Positions 1-9,050 of a DNA stretch of 64,000 nt are shown here, one piece after another. How positions within the stretch are numbered: the stretch's first letter is position 1; the number at the start of each line of letters is the position of its first letter. The notes under the pieces were generated by a model. That model worked only from the letters and a program-made list of their open reading frames with translations, searched no databases and was not told the DNA's origin. The DNA comes from Styela clava (taxonomy: Eukaryota; Chordata; Ascidiacea; Stolidobranchia; Styelidae). The position numbers and the translations under genes are program-made. Location: NCBI RefSeq assembly GCF_964204865.1, contig NC_135250.1, positions 62,001 through 126,000 on the forward strand, written 5' to 3'.

Positions 1-110
1 GCCTCTCATCCGGTTACCAGTCCAGGTCAGGTACCACATGGGATTAGTTAGCCAGTTATGTGTTTTCGGAAGTATTGACTTGATGGTGGAGGAAACTGTA
101 AAGGCAGACA
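1..110 (-). repeat. Dispersed repeat copy A
   Basis: This stretch, read on the minus strand, resembles two other segments at about 1640-1812 and 3060-3240. The shared core is the 16-mer CTGGCTAACTAATCCC (here 40-55 as its complement), preceded in all three by a TCCTCCACCATCAAGTC-like motif (78-94 here). No coding potential is conserved between the copies. The family is unknown to me. Confidence 0.6.
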
Positions 111-156
111 GGGATACCGTACATTTCTGTCTGCACGTGAACCAGCCTGATATCTG

Positions 157-702
157 GATATCCCTAAAACCAGGCACTTGCGAATTCAGGCAGCATTTCA
201 GGCAAATTGATTTTTTTATTTTTCCCGTAAGTTATTGGGGTTTGCTCATTTTCTTTAAAAAATGCTCAAATTGTTGTGAAAAAACAAATTTGCCTTAGAA
301 AGCAAAGAATAGTAAGTTCTGATGCAAATTATTTAAGAAAATAATTGTGAAAAAATATGGCAACTGTCATCGGGAAAAATGAAAAATCAGGCACTTGCGA
401 AATTTGGAATTTGACACGTCTCCACCAGTCACAACAGTACAGCAACTATCCCGAATCCGGATTTGCGTCTACATTCCGGAAGAGCCAAAATATGAATAGG
501 CGTCTGTGAAACCGGGGGCGTCGAGTCGTCCCCTAATAAAAGGAAATATTATTGTTTTATCGCAATACAGGGATGCAAAAATTTATTTAAAATCAAATTA
601 TTTTGTCAAGCAAATTGGAAACCCCAATGACGTACCATACAGTAAAAATGAAATATACCTGAGTGCCTGAATTCGCAAGTGCCTGGTTTTAGGGAGACCC
701 CT
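157..702. mobile_element. Non-autonomous hAT-like element, 546 bp
   Basis: The element is bounded by long imperfect terminal inverted repeats that share CCCTAAAACCAGGCACTTGC and continue with GAATTCAGGCA. It is flanked by a perfect 8-bp target duplication GATATCTG (149-156 and 703-710). An 8-bp duplication is the hAT signature. The interior is AT-rich and has no open frame of note, so it would need a transposase supplied in trans. A further partial copy of the terminal motif (AGGCACTTGCGAA) lies inside at about 391. Confidence 0.75.
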
Positions 703-710
703 GATATCTG

Positions 711-1080
711 ATGTTGCTGTCAGCGCTACCGACTTATGGACTACATTATACCAAAAACCCCAGACGAATTCATACCGTACAATCTACCAAAATACCGCTC
801 TGTACAAAAGCGCTACCGGTACCGGTAACACTGCAATAACTGAATAAGCTGCCAACAAAACACCAAAACGAAAAATACCCTGACGCGATAACGATCGATA
901 TATGGCTGTCAATCATAATACGCTTCACTTATTTTGACGTCATCAAAATAAACGATTATCGTCAGCGAGTCGTTGGAAAAGCAACTGAAAATGTTGATAA
1001 AATAGTCATGATATTTTAATATTCATAGCAGAAAAAATATAACTGATCAGATGATATATAGAGGACTTGCACGAATCACG
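711..1080. other. No gene seen
   Basis: Spacer between the hAT-like element and the THAP-derived arm. I see no conserved coding frame or RNA gene. Confidence 0.5.
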
Positions 1081-1099
1081 TGACTTTGTTTACGCCGCC

Positions 1100-1575
1100 A
1101 TTTTGAGGGGCAAGAAAACACGTACCTCGCTCCTGTCAGTTGCAAGTCGCGTTATTCGTTTCCGTTTTGCTTGGCTGGTAAAATGGTTATTTCGTCTTGT
1201 GCCGTTTGGCTGTACGTAGCATATAGATAACGAAATGGATCTTCAGTTACTTTTCATAAGTTTCCAAAAGATCCGGAAGGTCGAGCAAGGCGGATATCAT
1301 CTATTAGCAGGACTATTTGATGTCTAAGTCATATCGCTTGTGTTTGCGGACAGCATTTCGTTGTCGTTGGTGGTGAGTGATAATGTGCCGTTATCAATTT
1401 CTCTAAATATTCATAAGCTCCGTCATTTTTATGGAAATTTTAGTCGGGTCCACTTGACTTGTGTAAGAAATCAGTCATCAATTGCCATTGTTTCCCTAGT
1501 TTGGAGGTAATCTATGGTACTCTATTAGTAAGTGTGAAAAGTTGAATAGATAACTCAAGTTTAACCCCAATGGTC
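1100..1575 (+). pseudogene. Decayed THAP-domain exon, plus-strand arm
   Basis: A frame starting at ATG 1183 reads with stops through a THAP-like zinc-binding module: an early cysteine, then FHKFPKDPE near 1252, then CGQHF near 1345, followed by GGTGAGTG, which looks like a splice donor. FxxFP and CxxHF are hallmarks of THAP domains, found in P-element-type transposases and in host THAP proteins. In-frame stops (TAG near 1228, TGA near 1320) show it is broken. The segment pairs as an inverted repeat with about 2195-2645. Confidence 0.5.
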
Positions 1576-1639
1576 ATGCAAAAAATAACCAGAATTCGCC
1601 ATGTAGGAATACGCTCGGCACCGCATATTTGATTACGTT

Positions 1640-1812
1640 GGTAGTTTCAGAGGTTCCAATCCCATGCGAGGATAGTTATGTGCGAGAGGATTGCAGGACT
1701 CCTCCCACTGAGAGTGGTTTACGTAACCGCTGGTCGGTTACGACATCCTCCACCATCAAGTCCATGTCTCTGAAAACAAATAACTGGCTAACTAATCCCG
1801 ACATGAAATGAT
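1640..1812 (+). repeat. Dispersed repeat copy B
   Basis: Second copy of the three-copy repeat, with the core CTGGCTAACTAATCCC at 1784-1799. It lies in the loop between the two inverted THAP arms and shares the segment GGTTTACGTAACCGCTGGTC with only small changes with the copy at 3060-3240. Confidence 0.6.
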
Positions 1813-2194
1813 AATCGTGGGATAGGCTGTGGTCCGTAGATTTTATGAAAACTCCACAATTATTACAAAGCTAGTACAGGGTCATGATACTGAATGAATT
1901 TGTATCCAATATTTTACAGATATGGATGTGACCATGAAATAGATGGGATTGCAAAGTATGAGTTGCAACAAGACCACAGTGGCACAAGACCTCAGCTTGT
2001 ATGACTCGATAATACATCCTCAGTATCCATTTCTTGATGCTAATCATTATGGCAAGTGACTTGTTATTGCTGTGGATTTGAATCAGTGGAGATAAAGTGT
2101 TCAATGTGCTTGAAAGAATGCGACTTTAACACAGTACGGTCCTATCAAGCAAAATTTTTTGTGTCGGTGGCTCTAGTAGTGAAGGTTTCAGTCT

Positions 2195-2645
2195 TGTTAA
2201 ACTTGATTTATTCAACTTTTCACGCTTATAAATAGAGTGATAGATTACATGCTAACTAACGAAACAATGTCTTCTGACCATTGATGAAGATTTCTTTCAA
2301 TTTGAAATGCAAGTATGCCTACCAATAACGGTAGTATGTCATATGTTTTCCATTAAAATGACGGAGCTTATGAGTATTTAAGGAAATCAATAACGGCACA
2401 TCATCACCTACCACCAACGAAGTGCTGCCCCAAACACGAACGAGATGGCTGGGACACCAACCAGTTTTCCCAATAGATGATATCCGCCTTGTGCGACGTT
2501 CCAGAACTTTTGAAAACAATGGAATACAACTGAAGATCCATTTCGTTGTTTATACGTACAGCACTATACGAAATAACCATTTTTAACAGTCCAGCAAAAC
2601 GGAAACGAATAACGCGACTAGCAACTGACAGGAGCGAGGTGTTCT
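2195..2645 (-). pseudogene. Decayed THAP-domain exon, minus-strand arm
   Basis: Reverse-complement partner of the arm at 1100-1575. From a minus-strand ATG at 2580 the same THAP-like sequence can be followed, including a FKSSG region and GQHFVGG near 2420. The first cysteine pair is changed and FHKFP is degraded. The two arms diverge by many substitutions and small indels, so the inversion is old. It may be an internally rearranged P/THAP-type transposon or an inverted duplication of one. Confidence 0.45.
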
Positions 2646-3059
2646 CTATTCACCATATTTTGGGTCGGGACGCCTCCAAAGATTTTTTTAACTTTAAATT
2701 TACCGGTTTTACATTAAGGGCCTACATTTAAAACCATCCCGGCCGTCTTCCATATTGTCATCGAGAGTTCGTGCGCTGTCTGTCTAAATGTCGGTTTTTC
2801 TAAATATCGAAAATTAGAAAGGAATTTACGTTAACGTTAAGAACTCTTTTGGCTTACACGTAGCAAATTGTAGCCATTAAAACAACGAAACAATCAAAAC
2901 CACGCATTCACCTTCGGTAAGTAGGCTACACAGCAACAACAGTATAGAGAACATGCTAATTGGTAATGTTCGTGTAATATTTCGACTGGCTGAGCGCCAA
3001 AGCGGGACTTTCAGCTGACCGGCCGGGACAAGACGTTGGAAAGTGGGACTGTCCCACCC

Positions 3060-3240
3060 AAAACGAAAATTTCATGTGAGGTTAACTCTCTTTCGCTAGG
3101 ACTCCTCGCCACCGTAGGTTGTTCACGTAACCGCTGGTCGGTAACAGATTCCTCCATCATCAAGTCCACGCATCTGAAAAAAATTAACTGGCTAACTAAT
3201 CCCATACCCAACACGCGGACTTGTCACCGGACGGGAGGCC
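3060..3240 (+). repeat. Dispersed repeat copy C
   Basis: Third copy of the repeat, with CTGGCTAACTAATCCC at 3188-3203 and a CACGTAACCGCTGGTCGGTA segment upstream that matches copy B. Its 3' part (CGGACGGGAGGCC near 3229) resembles the start of the window read in reverse (copy A). Confidence 0.6.
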
Positions 3241-3533
3241 GTGGTTCGCCATATGATTAAGTGGACTTATCCTCTTTCATCTATCTAGGGATAAATATGT
3301 AAATTCCATCTTAATTGAATTTGCAGAAAAAAAACAATACGATTCAACAATCTTATGTTTGGTCGGTCCCATTTTCTCTGAAGATACAATGCTGAGGGAC
3401 GCTTCAGTTAAGGTCGGACTACGTTACACTTTTGAGAATGCTGCAAAATTGATTACAATTTGTTGGTGTGCAGTTAATTAAAAGACAATGCGAAAGTTTT
3501 TCACATAACACCTATAACGCAAATCATATCACG

Positions 3534-3632
3534 TTTATAATAAACCTTTTTTATTTGGATTGGCATTTCAAATATATTTGCAATGTGTATTTTATGTCGA
3601 AGCACAGATATCCAAATTAAAAAAGGTTATAA
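3534..3632. repeat. Short inverted repeat (hairpin)
   Basis: The left arm TTTATAATAAACCTTTTTTA with its continuation TTTGGAT is matched by the reverse complement of the right arm ending near 3632, giving about 22 paired bases around a loop of about 50 nt. It could be a miniature foldback element. I see no clear target duplication. Confidence 0.45.
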
Positions 3633-4613
3633 ATAGGGATAAATCAAAAAATATATAGCTGAAATATGATTTCATTATTAATATTTCTCCAAATATTTTA
3701 ATGTCCGGTCATTGAAAATTATCTCCCAAATAGTTTTTTTTTTATCGCGCCGGGGATTGCAACAACGTTAGCACTTTTAGATGGGAATTTTTTGCAGAAA
3801 CCTTGAGAAAAAGTGAAAACGAAAACAGATGAAAAAGCTTAGATCACCAGTAAATGACTCAATTATTCCGTTTTAGGCTACTTTATGAATACACTTGACA
3901 TTAAAAAATCTCTATTTTAGGAAATGATTCCCATACAAAACCACTGAACTCACAAAATAAGATAGCACACCCCAGATGCATAATAGCATTCGTTAGAAAT
4001 TTTAGAAAGATACCGTATTTGTGGCATTACGAATAGGATATTGAACTTATTATTCAACAAATTCATATCGACATTCACGGATGACCACATTATCTAAGGT
4101 GTTAACGAGTTACTATAATGCTAGAAGTGACAATGACGTAATTCCCAAGTGATTGTGTCGATGTCGCATGCGGAGTGTCACGTCATAATACAGTTGGTAG
4201 TGGTTGTCTTCTCTCTGCCAATCTAAAGTTGAACTCGTGTTTGAATGTCTTTAGTTGCCTACATGCTGTAGTGTAGCGAAAATATCTTCTAAGTGGCAGC
4301 TTTTTCTACCACTACTGTGTTATTTTCAGAGTTTAGTGAAGATTAAACCAGCGTATAATCATTGAATTCACTTAGGCATTCAACAGTTTTGTTTGTATCA
4401 GTGACAAATTTTGGTTTCTGTTTCTGGCTACGTGATGGATAAAATAACTTGTAAGTTGGTCAAATCTATAAGAAAAATGATGGTCGGATTTTCAGTTGTT
4501 ATTTACCGGTTCTAAGCCAGAGTCTCAAGCCTTCCTTCAGCTTTTCGTTAACGATGGGATAGAAATTATGAAATATGAAGGAGACGAAGGCATATTATTG
4601 CAGTCAATTAGGA

Positions 4614-4628
4614 GTTCCACAAGCTTCC
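4614..4628 (+). promoter_or_regulatory. Candidate heat-shock element
   Basis: Three contiguous alternating pentamers, GTTCC ACAAG CTTCC, fit the HSF-binding pattern nTTCn-nGAAn-nTTCn with one mismatch in the middle unit. The site lies about 180 bp upstream of the start codon of the small heat-shock gene, a sensible promoter position. It is a short motif and could be chance. Confidence 0.4.
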
Positions 4629-4806
4629 GATAAAACTTCGAGGCAAACCTGCGACCCAAAGTCTTGTAACGTTAAAGTCACGTGATCCAGTCAGAGTGCA
4701 TACTAGTTGATACATTTCGCAAAAGATAGTTTGAGTGCAGTTTGGTGTACATCAACCATTATTTCCTGTTTTGTTGACATAAGATAATAAGCTTTTTATA
4801 TAAATA

Positions 4807-6723
4807 ATGGCGTTAACTCCATTCAATGATTTCTGGTCTTCACGTCGAAGATTTCGTGATCCTCTTTGGGATGTAGGTATGACGTCACGAGATCTAATGG
4901 GATCTCCTGATTTGATGGCGTCATCTTCATCACGTGACTGGATGACTCCATACACTGGAAGGAGAAGAGACATTGTGCCGTTTGGACATAGAAGCGAACA
5001 ATTCTTCGAAATGGAACGAAAATTTGAAGAGATGGTTCGAAGAGTCGATTCCAGGTATGAATCTGTTCTCGATTCTTTTATGGGGGAATATGATTAAACT
5101 GAAGAAAAACAAATGTCAATGCTTTTTATAAATTATCCCTTTGTTGCTCTTTTAATACCATGTTGTGAATTTTGAGATATTATTACTGCATTCACGTGCC
5201 ATCATCGACGAAGGGATTTTTAACGCTAAAGATGTAAAGTGGTTGAGCAAGCGTCACTAACTGTAAGACTGACGTAATGGTTAGTCAGACCTAGGCACGA
5301 GTTTACCGTTTTGTTTTTGTTAACCGATGCTGAAAAACGTTGTCAATTGTTTCAAATTGAGTGGAAATGGAATGGCCAAAGCTACTTATTTTCAGGTTCT
5401 CTGGAATTCTTTCGCTTCTTGACGACGAAGAGTTCTTCGGAAGACAACAAGTTGAAGTCGAACATGAAGGCAAGCAAGAAGGTATGTTCACAACTTGCTG
5501 ATATCGGCGGAGTGTTCAAGTATTTGTTGCGATTGATATGGCCAAGATTGTTCAAGTGATTCCATTTAGTATCCCAACCACGGTGTTTTAACGGGGTCAA
5601 CTCACAAAACACCAAATACTTTTTTACAACTACACGAAATGGATTAACATATTTTTATTTATACATTTTCAGTAATCACGCCAAAAGCAAAGGATTTTTC
5701 TCTAAAAGTCGACGTTCAAGACTTCCGCCCGGAAGAAGTAAAGGTCAAAGTTCAAGGAGGTCAGGTGTTTGTTCACGCAAAACGTGAAAATAAAAATGAA
5801 GACGACGGAATGTATGCTTATAGTTTCAGGTAAGCCGAGAATGATACTAACCTTTGCCATGCATGGACCGTACATACGGCGCATATCATTAACACGATTT
5901 ATCAATGACGTCAATCACTTGGCAAGTACCAGGAATTGGCTGTCGGATACTCCATCTTCCATAATTTCTCCAATCGTTTGCACGGATTGTCTTATAGCAC
6001 ATAAAAGGGACCTCCTGAAGTATGCGCACCAAGATGGCGCACAACCTGAACTCTGGTTGTCTATCAGGTTAGGGTTCAGGTTATGCGACATCTTGGTGCT
6101 CATACTTCAGGAGTACCCATAAAAGATATTTATCAAATTTGATAGTTTTAAATATATATTTACTGATAGTTTTGCATCTTGCAGCTTTCAATAAGATTAC
6201 TCGGAAAAACGGTCACTTTCGCTCATTGAGAGATGGCAATATATTCAAAAATCACAGTTCTGTGAGGCCAATCGAAGACTTTCTCGTTGTCGCCTTCTAT
6301 GAGTGGGGACAAAATAATTTTCACTTCTATCTGTGATAATGGAGTTACTGAATCATAAATTTTTTTCCCAGTATATAATTATCAACCGTGATGGGCGTTT
6401 ATTTCATTCCCTAAAGCAAGAAAGACTATTAACGGATAAGTGGTCGTTTGTCTGGGGTTGAGTGTTATTCATGACAAAAACTTTATCCGTGATTTTACCC
6501 AAACTTTCTATTATACCCATTAATACGATTCGTTTTTTTTTGCAGAGAGTTCAAGCGTGCATTCACTCTTCCGCAGGGTGTCGACGCAGAGAAGCTGACA
6601 TCCTCTCTAACAAACGCTGGAGTTTTACAAATCGACGCCCCAACGAAAGTATGCTCTGCTCCTGCGATAGAAGCATCAAGAACCGGTCCTGTACCTGTCA
6701 GTGTTGAACACGCTGATAAATAG
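4807..6723 (+). CDS. Small heat-shock protein (alpha-crystallin family), four exons
   Basis: Coding exons 4807-5054, 5396-5481, 5673-5829 and 6546-6723 join with consistent phases (2, 1, 2) and GT..AG introns into 222 residues. The N-terminal arm (about 1-112) is rich in R, F and D, with motifs such as FWSSRRRFRDPLWD. The alpha-crystallin domain runs from about 117 to 200: FSLKVDVQDFRPEEVKVKV in exon 3, then the family signature REFKRAFTLPQGVD and the GVLQIDAP strand in exon 4. The C-tail has VPV, an IxI/V-like motif that in this family docks onto neighbouring subunits. Such proteins are ATP-independent cytosolic chaperones that hold unfolding clients in oligomers. The start is the first ATG after AT-rich leader sequence. 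Intron 2 is short, and intron 3 holds a 110-bp inverted-repeat element. A poly(A) signal AATAAA is at 6859-6864. The family call is firm; which paralogue it is cannot be told. Confidence 0.93.
6008..6117. mobile_element. 110-bp inverted-repeat MITE, copy 1
   Basis: Nearly palindromic element in an intron of the heat-shock gene. Its arms contain CTCCTGAAGTATGCGCACCA and the matching inverted CTTGGTGCTCATACTTCAGG. It is flanked by an 8-bp duplication CATAAAAG (6000-6007 and 6118-6125). A second copy of identical length lies at 21180-21289. Eight-base duplications suggest mobilisation by a hAT-type transposase. Confidence 0.75.
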
Positions 6724-6858
6724 TTAATCTGTTTCTTGAATAGATTTGCCGGCTATTGTTGCCAGCTCCTTCACAATATCGACGTGCTATCTGCTATTTT
6801 AAATGTCATTAATTCAAATGTAGTAATAGTGAGAAATATGTAAATCGTTTCATGTAGT

Positions 6859-6864
6859 AATAAA
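6859..6864 (+). terminator. Poly(A) signal of the heat-shock gene
   Basis: AATAAA lies 136 bp after the stop codon at 6721-6723. A second AATAAA-like run near 6951 could serve as an alternative. Confidence 0.5.
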
Positions 6865-7172
6865 TGAGAATATGAAGTCATCCTGGATATTTTGATTTTG
6901 GATTGTTTTTATCACGGAAGAGTTGAGCAGTATTTTATATTTCGTCATCAATAAATATATATCGTTCGGTTAATTTTTCCAACTTCAGTATTGCAAATAT
7001 ATCGATTTTCAAATATTGAAAACAATTTATGTTGATATCGGTTGAAAATTGAGTGAGACACAGATATTTAGCAATGAACATTATTGTAGCAGCCCGGTAT
7101 ATTTTCATACAAGACACTTTTCTTATAAACAACAACCAATGACTACTACTTTGTTGTTATTCTAATCACGAG

Positions 7173-8942
7173 TAGGCTTGCACGTAATTTACAGATTTAC
7201 GGAATTATTTCGAGTTACGGAAGGGAAGTTACGAATTACGTAAAGTCGTAATTATTGGTCGAGCGCTTTCGCGATTGAAACGAGCTCTCTTCAAAGCAGT
7301 CGATTGGAAAAAATGAAAGTTTAAAAAGTAGAAGAAGTTAGAGCTTCGGTATTTGCAGCCGTTTTTCTCTCTTATGCCAATACGTCACCGTGATAATTAA
7401 TGTCTCGCTTATCAAACAGCAATATGACGACGGAAGAGAAATTGCGTAATGAACCAACGCAACTTCGTCTTTTAGGCATCGGTAAAGCGATTGAGACGGC
7501 AGAGAAACAACAATATGACGGGATTTCCCGCGATCCGGTAAAAATTAGCAATATGACAACAATATGACGGGATTTCCCGCGATCCGGTGAAAATCCTTTG
7601 CGGACCGTTGACGGTCCGCGGACCGGCGGTTGGGAACCACTGTTTTAGAATACCTAAATCGAATCCAGAATCCTATTCTATTTTTATAGTTACCCGTATT
7701 TAAATAGTGGGATTTCTCCACCACAATGCATGATTAAAATTTAAAAAAAAGCTAAATTGTAGCCTAAATGTTTAATGTATAACTATCTTTGTGCAGTATT
7801 TAATTGAAAATGTCCTGATCATTGGATTATATTTAACCAAGGCAACAAGATTTAAGAATTTCGACGATCGTTTTTTTGTTTTTAACAGTTCAATATTCTC
7901 AATTTAACTACTATCAAATATCAAGTATGAGCCAGTGTGTTTATTCTGTGCGAGAACCATTTTCAATTACAAAACCTTGATGTTCTGTTACCGGATTTAT
8001 CGTTTTATATCAGTCCGGACTTGTCCTTGCTCAATATATTTTCCACAATACCTCTCAATATTTCGGCCAAATATGATTAACTGTCTTTACCAAATGCGGC
8101 AACTTATTTTGATTCTTGAATACCACCGACACTCGACCAAATTTGTGTCAATCTTGGCCGATAGGATCGTCGACTTGAGTTAGAAAAATAGGTTAATTTT
8201 TTCGTGAGTGCAAAATAAATGTCACAATATGCATTTTTTTGCGATATAACTTTGTATTTTCGGAAAAGCCATGTCATATGGTATTTGAATTATGCGCAAA
8301 TAATTAATATTTGATCTAAATTTGTCGCAAATAATGTTACAATATTTAGGCCGCGAAATGGTTTAATGTGAAATGAAGCATGGTAATCGGAATAACGTCA
8401 ATAAGTCGGCATCAATAATTATTATAAAATGCTGACTAGGTATTTAAAGACGAATAATGTTAAAAACGGTGCAATAACAAGTCTTCGTCGCAAGGCAAGC
8501 GCAAGTATAATCAAACGAGAGAATACGCTCGTCGTGGCATTGATAAATTGGAAACCCGACATTTTTTTTAATACGATTTTAAAAAAGTCAACTATCGTTT
8601 CATAAATATCGGTATACCAGTGTCGGTAATGATAAAATTGATCGCATGAAATTGGGACGGTTAATTTGCGAAGGTGATAAAGGAAATCGCAGCTAGCACA
8701 AAAGATAAAAATCAGAATAAAATTAATTTGAATTCACTCTTGTCTTAACATCTGTCGCCGGCGTGTAGTACTGCCAGGAATATGAAAACCCAAACTCGAT
8801 GTCCCAATCGAAAATGAAGTGGATTCAATTGGTTGCTATGATAGGTTTAAATGTGTGAAAAAATATTGCAATTACGGGGTCATTACGTAATCGATTTGGC
8901 CGTAATTACGGAATTGATTTTTGTCAATTACGTGCAAGCCTA
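7173..8942. mobile_element. hAT-like element, 1.77 kb, non-autonomous
   Basis: Terminal inverted repeats TAGGCTTGCACGTAATT and AATTACGTGCAAGCCTA are flanked by a perfect 8-bp duplication ATCACGAG (7165-7172 and 8943-8950). Subterminal regions are full of short ACGTAATT/AATTACG repeats, a common site of hAT transposase binding. No transposase frame survives. Within it, 7410-7645 looks like a piece of another hAT: it ends in GGTTGGGAACCACTG, the complement of the classic hAT terminus CAGTGGTTCCCAACC. That piece includes a direct tandem duplication of about 45 bp (about 7511-7600). Confidence 0.75.
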
Positions 8943-9001
8943 ATCACGAGCTTCGTATATATTGGCTGATTCACCGGAAAACAACAGTAATTAAATGAGT
9001 T

Positions 9002-9007
9002 TTTATT
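9002..9007 (-). terminator. Poly(A) signal of the minus-strand gene
   Basis: TTTATT on the plus strand gives AATAAA on the minus strand, 44 bp past the stop codon of the gene at 9051-11315 and just outside the hAT-like element. Confidence 0.5.
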
Positions 9008-9050
9008 ATTTCGCGGACCCGCAGCATAAATATATAATTAAGAAGCAGAG

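Larger units (their letters stand above)
2646..4600. other. Intergenic stretch with repeats only
   Basis: Upstream region of the heat-shock gene. It holds the third repeat copy (3060-3240) and a hairpin-forming repeat (3534-3632). I see no supportable gene; the short open frames do not carry recognisable domains. Confidence 0.5.

Noticed and set aside
7528-7585. Two GGGATTTCCC motifs as kB sites
   Set aside because: They match the consensus but lie inside the tandem duplication of a transposon fragment, so their repetition is explained by the repeat.
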